Positions 22,761-33,813 of a stretch of DNA of 64,000 bases are shown in pieces. Positions within the stretch are counted from its first letter, which is position 1, and the number at the start of each line of letters is the position of its first letter. Made by a program: the position numbers and the translations under genes. The stretch comes from Guillardia theta CCMP2712. Lineage: Eukaryota; Cryptophyceae; Pyrenomonadales; Geminigeraceae. Location of the stretch: assembly GCF_000315625.1 (NCBI RefSeq), contig NW_005434634.1, positions 389,896-453,895 of the forward strand, read 5' to 3'. A model generated the notes under the pieces. It was not told where the DNA came from. It did no database searches and worked only from the letters and a program-made list of their open reading frames with translations.

Positions 22761-25700
22761 ATGATCTTTCGGCATCATGGTAGGAGAAACATTCAAATAT
22801 GCACACTCAGCACATTGCTATCCACTTCCTTGATCCTTGGGAATTGCCTCCTTCTTGCCATGCCATTTACGATTTTGCAAAGTGGGTCATGGCATTTGCT
22901 TCATCCTTCCACAAGGAAGAGATTGTTTTGCCCAGGGAACTCCGTGTTTTCTCGCTATTTGCTACGAACAAGCGCATTGCCTGAAGTCAAGTTGGTTTTG
23001 AGAGGTGGGTCACGGCACATTGCAAGGGCGACGCACTCGGACCACAGCTCCAGAGATCAGTCGGGTTCACTTGATGAAGAGGAAGAGATCAAACCTTCCA
23101 AGCGAAAGAAGGCATTTTTGATAGATTTGGACGAGCAGGGTAAAGAGATATCTAGGAGACCAAAAGGAAGGGGGAGAGCCCCTTCCGGATACGTCCAATC
23201 CGAAGGCTTTCACTGGACAAGAGTGTTGAAGCAAGCAGACATTCATCGGAACAGAGAGAATTTCAGCTCTATGATGACAATGTCTTCGGACGAGGAGCCC
23301 ACACTGAGATCCGTTCCTCTCTCCGCCACTCATACACCATTCAATCAGACCTGGACCGATCCGCCAGAGAAGTGGGTAGTGTTCAGCGACCTCCATGTGT
23401 CTCGCAACTCACTGGAAACATGCCTTCGTGTTCTTGAAACAATTCATCATGAGGCATTGAAACGAAATGCTGGCGTCATATTTCTTGGAGATTTCTGGCA
23501 CGAGAAGGGAGTACTACGGGTGGATTCTTTGAATTCAATCTTGCTCGCATTGTCAAACTGGAAAGTCCCTGTTCTTGCGCTTCCTGGTAATCACGATCAG
23601 GCGACTTTTGATGGCGAAACTCATGCCCTGACTCCTTTGGGCCTCGTGCTCTCGGCCGGGCACATCATTTCAAAGCCTTCAATCTTGCTAGGTGCGCTTT
23701 GGGTGCCGTACACCCGCAGCCCAGAATCATTTAGGCAGATCGTCAGGAGTTGCCCGCCAGGAGAGGTTTCCGCTCTTTTCTGCCACGTTGATGTCATTGG
23801 TGCGGATCTTGGACTAGGAATGAAAGCAGAAAGAGGTCTGAATGTATCTGACTTCCCCGCGGATATTCCCGTCTACACTGGACACTACCATCGACCTCAG
23901 AAGCTCTGGGGCACTGCACACGATCGTCGAAGATTTCCTGTCCAGTATGTTGGCTCGCCTTACCAAACTTCTATGTCAGAAGCCCACGAAGACAAGTTTC
24001 TCCTCGTTTTGAATGCCAATAAGAACTGGACGGTCGAAGAGGAGATTCCGATGCAGGTGCACATACAATATTCAGACTTACCATTTCTCTCACGTTATTG
24101 TGTCATCTGCATATTGAGTGAGTTGACTTGTCACCGCAGATTGGACGTCGTCATTATATTGCCAAATCAATCGACGAGCTTGAGGAGAAAATCTTGAAAT
24201 GGGAACCCTGCGTTGGAGACAGAATCCAGTTGACTGTCGACGACCCCATTGGTGCCCGTCAGAGGTTATCAAAGTTCAACCTATCAGGGGTCTCTCTTGA
24301 GGTGCTCTTATCCTTTAGTCCTGTTGAAGTCTAATATGCATCCTTGTTTAAATCTCAAGGTCAGAGAGAAGGTCCCCGAGCTGAAGCAAGCGCGCATTCC
24401 AAAGGCGGATATTCTGGATCCCTCCTCTCTCTTGTGCCGCTTTTTTGATCTACAAGACGGGTTGGGTGAGATGGAAGGAGCCATTAAGAAAGCTGCTAGT
24501 GGTCTACTTCAAGAGGTACTTGTAGAGAAGTCGTATTCTTCCATTCAAAATCACAGGTTGGTCTTCTTTAACATCACAATTTGGAAAGTCACTCTTGACA
24601 TTTAGGGAGGTTGTGTTTGAAAGCGTTGAATTGAAGGGGTACTGCTCTTTCGGTCCAAAGAAGAAGATCATGTATCCGTTGGAAGATAGAGGTGTGGTGT
24701 TAGTCATGGGTCGAAACCAGGATGAGAACAGGTAAGGCGAAGGACAACAGGAGCCCTTGAGGGTCTGACTTTTCTTCTCTATGCCAGTTGTGACAGCAAT
24801 GGATCGGGGAAGACGAATCTTTGCATGGCTTCTCTCTGGGCTTTGACGGGATCTGCGGATGTGCGGGCAGACGGGAAGAGGCTGGGCAGGAAGGACGTTG
24901 TACATCAGATTCGAGGAGGAAGAGACCAAGAGGAAGCGTCAGTGACTGCAAGCGTGACTGTGAAAGGAAGGGTCAATGGGCAGGCGTTCAGCGTTCAGCG
25001 GAGGGTTTCTGAAGGAAAGGGGGAGAGTCATGCACTCAAGCTGAAGTTGGGAGATCAGGATCTGACCCAATCCTCGCTGCGGGACACGCAGAGTGAGCTT
25101 GAGCGATTGATCCCTGTGCAGGTCATTCCCTTGCTCTACTAGTTCCCTTTATGACGAGCTACAGGTCATCTCTGACGCTGTGTTCCATGGACAACATCTC
25201 ATTACAGGAATTCTTGACAAGACTGACAAAGACTTCAAGGCAACTCTTGACAATGTCATCTCGTCGGAGATTTGGTCTTCGGCTCAGGAAATTGCTAAGG
25301 ATAGGAAGAAAAAAGCAAAGGCCAAAGCAGATGAGCTCAATGGTCGGCTGCTAGAGCGACAATCTGAGCAAGAAGCGTTGAAGTCTGCTTGCATGGACGT
25401 CATTAGCAAGTCGGACGCCTGGTCGACTGAGATGTCAGGTGCCCCCTGTTGCTGATGTCCTGATTCTCCAAGAGTGAACCATAACAGAAAAGATCCAAAC
25501 GCTGTCGGACGAGATAAAGCACAAGAAAGAAGAAGTTCAGAAGAATATGTTGGATGTAAGCAATTGCAGGTAATTCCAGAGGATGGAGGCTGAGGGTGCA
25601 GGGTTAGCTGATCATCTGTTGAAATCGATGAAAGGCTGGAGACGAGTACAGCTTCAGAGAGGATGAAAGCCGCGCAAGACGAGTTCGACAGATCTCTTGA

Positions 25701-28091
25701 TGAGCTGCAGAACTTGAGACTAGATGGTCAGAGAAAACGTACTGAACTTGAGATCAAAGTGAAGAAAGTATGACGTTCTCATTCTATTCTCAACTCTGAA
25801 GCCGTCCACAGAACATGAAAGCGGTCAGCTCAGCTCAGATGTTGCAGCGACAACTGGAAGTCAAACTCGAAGAGCTTGGGTCGATTGTAGCTAGGATGGA
25901 TACAATCGAGCGAAAGAAGGAAGACGTGGAATCACAACGCCTGAAATGGAAAGGAGATGTTCAGAGGAGAATATTAGAGACCAAAGAACTCCTTCAACAG
26001 GCCAAAGTCGATTGCGAGAAATATCGCAAGACGCTTGGAGAAGAGATGAATGAGATGGAGAGCACGAGAGTTATGCTGTTGAGAAAGTTGAACGAGACGG
26101 AGAGGACTTTCGAAGAAGTATCTGACCGGTGAGAAAGTGCATTAGCGACTGGGCCATTGTGTGATTCTCTTCAGCCGCGTTCGTTTGGAAGAGGCATGGA
26201 GGACGATCTCGCAGCAGCTGGAGGAGCTTGAAAATCTCCAGCATAGGATGAGCTGTCATGTTTGTCTGCAGGTCCTGCACTCCTTGAAGTGCGTGTGTCT
26301 TACATTGACGCAGCCAATCAACCATTCACAACACATGAATCATGTGATCGAGATGAAGCAAACCAAAGACGTCAAATATCGAGAAATGCAGGTGGCTGCA
26401 GCAGACTTCTCCAAGGCAAGCGAGCGACGGAAGGAGGTGTGCAGTGGCCCATGCGATGAGAACAGGGTGAACTATTTCTAGGCAAGAAGGCTGCTAGAGG
26501 AGCACTACGTGCACATGAATCTGGTACAAGAGAAGTTGAGGGAGGACCTCAAGACAGCTGAGGAGAATTCAACGAGCGCCAAGAGACTCCTGACAGAGCT
26601 GGAGGCAGAAGTCGATCCCTACAGGTTGGGATGAGTCAACTCCTCCAAGCACTGACGTTCCGCAGCTTGATGATAGAATCGGCTGCCGTCGATCAGGGAG
26701 AGTGCAACGAAGCTTTCAGGAAGTTGGTGAACTCGTTCAGTGATGAAGGTTGGAAGCAACAATTGGCTGAGCTGGGCTGTGCGGCCAAGCTTCCAGAGAG
26801 CAGGTTCGAGGACGAGGTGGATCTTCACACGACCTGGAAGCATGAGAAGACCGTGTGGGAGGAGGCAAAGGCTCAGCTTCAAGGGTTGGAAGCCACGTAC
26901 AACCTTGATGTGATTGAGCTCGAGGTCGCGTCCTCTGCCTACTGAAGTGCGATGACTCAACTGCTGGAGCAGAAGGACATAGCAGGCATCGATTCACAAG
27001 CTATCAGCCTCGAGCAGAACCTTTCAGAGGCTCGATTGAAGTGTCGCGAGACTCGGTGAATCCTTTTAGAGTATCATCTTCCTTCCTCGTTGACTGCCGT
27101 CCTCTCAGACAAGCGTTCGAGGAGGCGAGCTCGAGACTTGAGCTTGCCATGAGCGCAGATCATGAAATGAAGGAGCTGGAGACCGCACTAGCACAAGGTA
27201 CACACTCGAGGTCCCTTAGAGGCCCTGAAATCGATCTCAGCGTATGATCGCTCGAACCCATGGCTGGCCGAAGTCAACATGCGCAAGGAGGCTGAGCAGA
27301 GCGGCATGCAGCGAATGCTGGAGCTGCAAGAAGCTCGTGACCTGGTGACCCAGGAGAGAACGAGAGGAAGGAAGGAAGTGATGTATGGTTTGTAGCAAGA
27401 GCAACAACAGAAGCAGTGGGAGAAGATTGATGAGATCTTTGGAAAGAAAGGAATACAAAGTTTTGTGTACGAAGTGGCTATTCTCGAGCTACAGCAGAGA
27501 GCGGAGAAGTACCTTGAGGTTGTCAAAGCAGGTTACACTACAGTGAGCTGGCTAAAATCATTATCAGGTGCTCTCAGAAGACTCGCTGAGACTTCAACTG
27601 GCGCTGGATGGATCGATTGTTGAGCGGAAGATCCTGATTCGCATGCAGGATGGCTCATACAGTAGCAGAACGCTGCATCAGCTGTCTGGTGGACAGTGGC
27701 GCAGGCTGAGCCTGGCTCTTGCTCTTGCCTTCTCTGAGTTGATCTTGTTGCAGTCCTTCTGACGTCACTGACATGTTTCCAGGTGGTCCATGGAGCGGAC
27801 AGCTACTTCGTGTAACCTCCTGGTTCTGGATGAAGTCATGCAAGTAGGTTCTGAAGGATTCATGCCACCATCTTACTTCAGTCCCAGCACTTGGACAGCG
27901 AAGGGTGCATGCGAGTCAGCAAGATGCTGGAAGACATGATCGGAAAGAAGATGACGACTTTCTCTACTGTTCTCGTCGTTCTGCAAACTCAGATAGGAGA
28001 GGAACTTGGAGATTCTTTCGATCACATCGACGTCGTCGTGAAGTCTAACGATGAAAGTCAAGTCATGACTCTCGCTGGCAAGCGATACTAG
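22761..28091 (+). CDS. SbcD(Mre11)-SbcC(Rad50) single-chain fusion nuclease/ATPase
   Basis: One gene appears to encode both halves of a DNA-end-processing complex, about 1,500 residues. Exon 1 (22761-24056) has a hydrophobic then Arg/Ser-rich N-terminus, like an organelle presequence. It is followed by a calcineurin-type phosphoesterase with FSDLHVS, GDFWHEKG, LPGNHDQ, CHVDV and TGHYHRP. In-frame exons 24140-24301 and 24360-24556 link it to exon 24606-24731, which begins the ATPase: Walker A is NGSGKTNL (24788 onward). A long coiled coil follows, with zinc hook CHVC at 26254-26265 continuing across a 42-nt intron into QPI. The second coil leads to the ABC signature LSGGQ near 27680, Walker B LLVLDE and the D-loop LDSEG. 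Splice phases agree at every link from 22761 to 26436; some coil exons between 26.5 and 27.6 kb are less sure. In bacteria, archaea, phages and the eukaryotic nucleus these are normally two proteins. Confidence 0.85.
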
Positions 28092-28164
28092 TGACTGCTA
28101 GTGATTTATGTTTGTGAACAATCTTCTGAAATGCCGATGCACGCCACATGTACACTAGCCGGCA

Positions 28165-28270
28165 CTGATGCTACCGGGCCTCCCGCGGATCGGACCGGAC
28201 TCCGGCCGCCGCCGGCCGCCCGGCCGCCCCGGCGGGCCGCCGGCGCTGGCCGGACTCCTCCCGGACGCCA
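28165..28270. repeat. GC-rich island 3
   Basis: About 105 bp of GGCCGCC/CCGGCCG words just downstream of the SbcD-SbcC stop codon, ending at GCCACTGAGGCG. It has the same composition and words as the other islands in this window, and begins after GGCACTGATG. Confidence 0.55.
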
Positions 28271-28286
28271 CTGAGGCGAGCTTGAC

Positions 28287-28748
28287 GTGAACTTAGGCCT
28301 GATTGCTTCCAGAAATAGCTTTGGACCAGAAATGTTCGCTCTCCTGGAGGCTTGCCGCTTGAAGGCTTGTGCTGTGAATGATGCTGCAGAGCTGCAGGCA
28401 GTAAAACCAGCAAGAATGATGGAAATGGCCAGCGTTCATGTTGGTGTTGACAACGATTACTCGGTAATTTCTTCTACATAATGCATGCTTGTCAAGGAGA
28501 TGGCAAAGAAGCTGTTTTCTTTAACCTGAAAGTGTGGTGGACACATATATCATATATCTTCTATGAGACTGATTTTGATGATTTGTGGCTCTAGTGACAT
28601 TGTTTATTGATTTCATGAGCTAACATCGCTTTCGTTATTTGTACATCAGTTCTCTGGACCCAAAGCCGAGGAGGCTCTTCTCGCCAAAAGCAGAGTGCAT
28701 GGAAACAGACTGCCAAGATTCTTGCTCTCATCAACGAGATCTTACTAA
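28287..28748 (+). CDS. Possible small two-exon gene, unknown
   Basis: A weak candidate. Exon 28287-28463 encodes 59 residues (starts MNLGLIASRNSFG) and ends at a GTAATT donor. An acceptor at 28649 allows a second exon ending at 28748 with the same phase. In another frame of the same downstream segment, a helix-like sequence (AKILALINEILLRFQETWEE) runs to a stop near 28803, so the real downstream frame is unclear. No domain is recognised. It may be non-coding. Confidence 0.28.
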
Positions 28749-29180
28749 GATTCCAAGAAACGTGGGAAGAATTTGGAATTAAACCAAATGATGTTCTGCA
28801 TTAGTATGTGTGATGATGTTTGTAATGACAGCTTTGTCAATTTTTGGATTCTTCTCCTCTCACACTCATATCTTGACTCATGCAAATTATCTAACTTTCA
28901 ACGGTCTGATCCTTCCTGGCGAAATCACAGGTAGAACATTGCATGCTGAGATCATGGCCATGTTTAAGCGTGCTGAGATCATGGCGATGTTTTGCATCTG
29001 TTTTGAACAACAAGCAAACGGATGAACGAGTTGCGAAAGTGAGAGAACGGCTTGCGATGCAGTCGAAGCTCACGATACTCAGCAAGAAACTAACGAAACA
29101 AACTCGAACAAAACAAATGACTATCGCAGTCAAACCCATCTAGAATAATGGTACAAATTTTTATTTCACCTATGTAGAAG
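28749..29180. other. Spacer with short tandem repeat
   Basis: No convincing gene was found. It contains two copies of a 27-bp unit (listed separately) and probably the 3' flank of the minus-strand membrane-protein gene ending at 29181. Confidence 0.4.
28944..28997. repeat. Two tandem copies of a 27-bp unit
   Basis: TGCTGAGATCATGGCCATGT at 28944 recurs at 28971 with one change in this core and diverged last bases. The unit length is a multiple of three, but no gene is supported around it. Confidence 0.75.
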
Positions 29181-30162
29181 TTATGCCTCTTGATCACCAT
29201 CCAAGGCGCTTGCTCCTGAAGGATAAAGGTTGTAAATCCTGATCGCAGCCTCCTCTGGATCTTCTCCATCGCTTCCAAGATACCTGTAGCACATTTTTCA
29301 TTGACTAACAAAGTACAACGGCCAAGAAAATCATCAAAGGCTTGCAGTCAGCGCAAAATAAACTCGCTGAATATCATAACTACTTGATACTTGACATTTA
29401 AATCGCATACCTGAGAAAGTTAGAGTAATGTCTACGAAAATCTGCTGATCTTGGAGACTCTGTTACTCCGTCTAATCTGCCATGCGTTGTAGATGGACTT
29501 TGTTTCCAACCGGGAAAGTATGTATGCGGATCACCACTATTGACGGGCGTTAACACGTCAGAATCTTCGTCTTCAAATTGAAAGTGTTTCTTTTCAAAGT
29601 CAGCAACAGTGTCCACGCTTCCCGAAGCAGTGTCAATTTTTGTCACAGCACCGGTTTCTGGATTTCTCGCGGTGAATACGCCGGTTGCTGGATCATATTT
29701 GACCTCCATATTGGGAACTGTGCTGGATGAAAGCATTTGTACCTGGTGCATTGGAAGGTAAAAGCTTGTTTGTACCAACGCAGAAGTGTGGTCGGTAACA
29801 GAGTACATCGAAACACACAACAGCATGGCAGCAGCCACACTGCAGAGAGTAGCAGCGGCTAGACTAGGCTGCATAGATATGAATCTCACGAGTCCCTTGG
29901 AGCCTCTATTCCAAGCTTGATGTTGCACAGCCGCAATCAGATGCTCGCCCTCGTCGCTGCTGCTCATGATGGCATTTGCTGCGACACTTGAAACTTCACT
30001 CATCACTTCGTCCAAAAAGACAGCATCATCTGCTACCTTCCGTTTCGCACCCGGCAAGGGCAGCAAAATTTGTGCGGGGACGAGGGCCAAGCTGATATAA
30101 GGCTGTAGCGCAATGTTGTGGCTGCAGCGTGTGATCATGCTAGGAACGATGATGTTGATCAT
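29181..30162 (-). CDS. Single-pass membrane protein, unknown function
   Basis: Two exons are supported: 29411-30162 and 29181-29283, with a 127-nt intron (29284-29410) that joins SNFLR to YLGSDGEDPEEAA in phase. A hydrophobic helix (AAATLCSVAAAMLLCVSMYS) lies near residues 104-123. Before it is a charged segment with acidic and Ser-rich parts; after it is a region with YDPATGVFTARNPETGAVT that resembles a short beta-hairpin repeat. The start is uncertain because several Met codons occur at the N-terminus. No known family was recognised. It is divergent from the METTL13-like gene, with about 150 bases between starts. Confidence 0.65.
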
Positions 30163-30313
30163 GAGCCTTGCGTCCGTTGAGGGAGGAGATCGAGGGAGGA
30201 CGGCAGGAGGACGAGGAGGCAGAGCACTGGCTTGGGTCCCGCATCCTAGAATTTTCTCTCAAGGGTTCACCTGGAGACGTAGAACTCCAGCTCAAGTGTG
30301 TAAACCCTGCAAG

Positions 30314-31299
30314 ATGAACACTGACAGCAGCGGCGAGCTTCTGTCCTCCAGCTGGAGTGCACTCAACGGCAATGTCCAGGTTTTGCTGAGTTTAAGACAC
30401 AAATGCTAGGTCTGATCAGTTTGAACAACAGGTTAGACAACTAGTCAGTTCCCAGGACAGCGATAAGGAGATTGTTAGAGCACTGTGGTTCGATTCGAGC
30501 CCACAGGTGTGGCAATCCGCAATGAAGATGAAGAGAGAAAAAGAGAATGGAGAATTTCGTCCAGACTGGAATGTTCTCCCCTTTCATTCATCGAGGTTGA
30601 ATCGAATCTGAAATTCTGCTTTGGATGTTGAGTTTCAATGTGGCAGGGCGTTGGCGTTTGCCTCTGCATTGATTCAGCGCGGAGGATCTCCTGCTTCTTT
30701 CGCTGAAAGGGTGAATTCTTCCTTTGCACAAGATGTAGCAGGAGTTCAGGTTGGAGTCGCAGATGCTTGTAATAGGGCTGGGGGGCGGCACGATAGTGGG
30801 ATGGTCCCTTGCCAACATGCCAGGACTCAAGGAGCTTCAAGCAGTTGAGGCCGATGAGGTCGTTGTGGACATGGCCAGCAAGTTCTTTGCTCTTCCAGTG
30901 GACGACGATAGGCTGACTGTGACTGTGGCCAACGGGTGCGAATATGCGCACAAGGTGAGCACGGAAAAGAACCAGCCAAGGGTCTCACTGTAGCGCAGTT
31001 GAAGGACATGGGAAAATCCTTTGACCTCATCATCCTGGATGTTGGCAGCACAGGCGATGAAGGACATTGCACAGCCCCACCCGAAGAATTCTTGAGGGAG
31101 GAAAATATGAAGAACTTTCATGCAATTCTCGAGGATGGTGGAGTCCTAGCCTTCACAATGATAGGTAATAGTTGTCAGGCGTGCCTCAAACATCTGAGCT
31201 GTTCCACTTTAAGGTCATCCAGCAGAGGTTCTCTTGACTCTGATGAAGAAAGTGGAAAGTATCTTTGATGGCGGGCTCTGTTTTCTGGAGAACAGAGAC
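30314..31299 (+). CDS. METTL13/spermidine-synthase-like methyltransferase
   Basis: Six exons were placed: 30314-30379, 30420-30595, 30647-30710, 30742-30954, 30999-31164 and 31214-31299. The protein has a Rossmann SAM-binding loop LVIGLGGGTIVGW, an acidic ribose-binding strand LQAVEADEVVVDMA, a VTVANGCEYA strand, then FDLIILDVGSTG and a CTAPPEEFLREENM segment. These match the C-terminal methyltransferase half of METTL13 (eEF1A-KNMT), which methylates elongation factor eEF1A. The usual N-terminal second methyltransferase domain of METTL13 is absent. The intron after 30710 would be only 28-31 nt. The last exon ends FLENRD at a donor at 31300 whose phase joins VVYCVKTPG at 31385, so the gene probably continues into the next entry. 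Confidence 0.75.
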
Positions 31300-31384
31300 G
31301 TCAGTCACTCATGGTTGCGTACACCGGCATCAAAGGCAAGTAGGATCTTGTGAAGCTAAGCAGGAACTGATGATGAATAATCAG

Positions 31385-33101
31385 GTGGTGTATTGTGTAA
31401 AAACGCCAGGCAAAGATCAAGAAGGAATGCCAAGGAAAACAACCACACGCTCTGCAATGACCGAAAGGGCTCGGCTTTTCGATTCTGTGTTGCCTGATGG
31501 TGCAAAACTTGACATGGCAACTCGTGTTCTCCGAGAGTTCAACGACCTGCAGAGTCTTGAAACTCGTGTGCAGCAACAAAAAGTCTATGCTAGCACTAAC
31601 TTAGGTCGCGGGGCTTCAAAGCAGGGAGATGAGAATGCAGACGAGTCGGATTGGCAGCGAAGGGTCAAGAACTTCAAGCAGGGCAACAATCAAGGAAGCA
31701 CGAGTGTTTCCCGCTCTCAGCTTGAAATTTTCCAGAAAAATCATCCTTTAGCTGCTGGAGTCCAAGAGCTCAGTCGCAATCTTGGCATTGCGCAAGAGAA
31801 TCTCAATCAGCCTGATGTTGAAAAACAACGCCAAATGAAGGTTTTCATGCAAAATCATCGTGGTATAAACCCTGCATTTGCATTATGAAATTGTAATGGA
31901 GGTTGGTAGGAGTCCAACGATTTGATGAGCAGCTGCAGTCAGAAGTTTTGGATGATGAAGATGTCGAGGTTGCGAGAATGTAGGTGAACGCACATGATTG
32001 ACAAACGGTATTTCCAGGACAATGAGAGCAGGCAGGCAGAGCTGGAGGAGATCGAGAAGGAAATCCTGCGCGCCAGAACCCCTGATACAGATGCTACTGC
32101 AGTCTCATTCTTGAGTCTTTTGCCGGTTGACAACAAAGGAACTGAGGGATTGAAACCGGATCAACCTGAACTCTCCACGGGAAAAAGCCAAGCGAAGAAA
32201 TCAGAAGATGATAAGACTCCTCGAGCACTAAATGTTGGCGACGAAGTGCGTATTCTTGTTCGGACTTTTGGGCTTTCAAGAAAGCTTGTTCAAGAAGGTG
32301 AATCTATTGAGACTTGAGGGTAAATCAGTAAAGCGATGCAGGGATTCAAACCGACGATCTTCGCGGCAGAGTGTCAGAGATTTCGGAAGATGTATTGCTA
32401 TATTAGGAAGGATGGAACACAGTCTGATCATTGTGACAGGATGGAGATATCTTTGGTGTCCAAGTTACCTTTGATAAGGTACGTATCAGGTAAAGAAGGA
32501 AATTTCTGATGCCGTATAGGCTGGAGGAAGCAACTTCGTTCATTTCTTTTCACCGGATGAAGTTGAGAAGGTCCGATGAAGTAAGATCGCTCGGGCGCAC
32601 CTTGACTTCCCGCCGAAGGTTCGTCAGCCCGTGCCGGAACCACCATCAAAGGAACGGAGGAGCGAGAAAGGGATGCATCTCGCCCTGAACTTGGTGCTGA
32701 GTGCCCCGGTAAGGCGTCCTGAACTCAAGGTGAGGGTGTGAATCGCTGTCAGGGCATGTCTGTAGATGAGCTGCTCCCCTCGCTCGAGGAGACGATAAGT
32801 GCCAACACGGGCATCAAGGTGAGTCGTATGAGCGCATTCGAGGGATGATGGACTCGTAGGGTCAGAAAATCAGCTCCGGTGTGATGCTCGAAGGAGAGTG
32901 GGATGATGTGATGGAGGTGAGATGTGAACAAGGGGCTCGGCTGGATGGCTGACTTGCAACTAGACAGCGAAGAGATGCTGCATGCTTGCGAAGGAGACCA
33001 GCAAGGTTTGTCGCACCACGTCGTTTACAGGAGTAATGGAAGCTCGCAGGGCGAAGTTCTATTCTCCATTGCCATCGTCAACAATCCTGTCCCCTGAATA
33101 A
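31385..33101 (+). CDS. Unknown hydrophilic protein, probably the 3' part of the METTL13-like gene
   Basis: A chain of phase-matched exons (31385-31862, 31910-31968, 32018-32297, 32342-32391, 32440-32478, 32520-32570, 32619-32708, 32753-32818, 32860-32916 and 32964-33101) encodes about 435 residues. It is charged and helical at first, then has a compact region with VGDEVRILVRTFG, GRVSEISED and FGVQVTFDK that looks like a small beta-barrel of KOW/Tudor type, although this is only a resemblance. It ends ILSPE before the stop at 33101. The first exon could instead begin a separate gene at Met 31430 (MPRKTTTRSAMTE) or at MMNN near 31373. Function unknown. Confidence 0.6.
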
Positions 33102-33126
33102 TTTCGTTCCGATCGTAAATCAACAG

Positions 33127-33813
33127 TTACATGACGGTTAAGACGCCCTTGCCGCGCACAAGATGCGTCACCTGCAATGCACCTCTTGTCATAACCAACA
33201 GCAAGGAGAAAAGTCTTACGTATCGCTCGCCTGTCCGCCTCTTCTCGAAGGACAGTTTAACTACCTGCCTCGGCTTGTCAAACAATGTCTTGGAGGAGCG
33301 ATATACTCTCACTGTTCCAGAAGGACCAAGCACATGCTTTCCGAGCTCGCAAAGTGGCTGGCCGTATACGTCCTTGTCGTCCACAGCACAGAGCGCGTCG
33401 CCTATCTCAATTATCCCTGTTTGCTCAGCCGGGCCTCCAGGAACCTGTAAAGATCAGGCGTGAACAACCTGAAGAGAGCACCAAAACGGCAAAGATACCA
33501 GGCTCTTGACCCTCGCCACGCTGTCATTCTGTCCCTCGAGCCGCCCAAAGTATGCTCCCACCCCGACAGCCTCATCAGCCGAAGCATTAAATCTCCACGA
33601 GTCCTGCGTGGGCTGAGCCACATAGTGCCGGCGAGGAGACGGATGTTCAACAGTGTCTGTTCGTGAACGCTCCGTTGGTGTCATCACAGTCTCCCTCTTA
33701 TCTCGTTCTTGAGGATGATTCCTCTTCACACACGCTGTCTCGGCGAAAAAACCAGTTTCGTCGCTGCAAGAACCGCACAAGCGATCGTCCTCACGACTTT
33801 CAGTGGCACCCAT
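33127..33813 (-). CDS. PDZ-domain protein with N-myristoylation signal
   Basis: Exons 33499-33813, 33313-33444 and 33127-33264 give one PDZ domain: GVGAYFGRL, then VKSLVPGGPAEQTG across a 54-nt intron, then IGDALCAVDDKDVYG and LGPSGT joined over a 48-nt intron to VVKLSFEKRR. The 48-nt intron is a multiple of three and open, so it would be missed by frame alone; the PDZ pattern GTVVKLSF shows it is removed. The start MGATESRED fits the MGxxxS/T consensus for N-myristoylation and would tether the protein to a membrane. The PDZ resembles that in the BEACH protein in layout. The end is uncertain: a donor after GERY may lead to a short alternative last exon. Confidence 0.78.

Noticed and set aside
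30480-30510. GGTTCGATTCGAG, like a tRNA T-arm
   Set aside because: It lies inside a phase-consistent exon of the METTL13-like gene and no other tRNA arms can be folded around it.
31301-31384. 5S-rRNA-like words (for example GAAGCTAAGCAGG) inside an intron
   Set aside because: Only about 25 bases resemble 5S rRNA and no full-length 5S fold or Pol III terminator is visible; chance similarity is likely.
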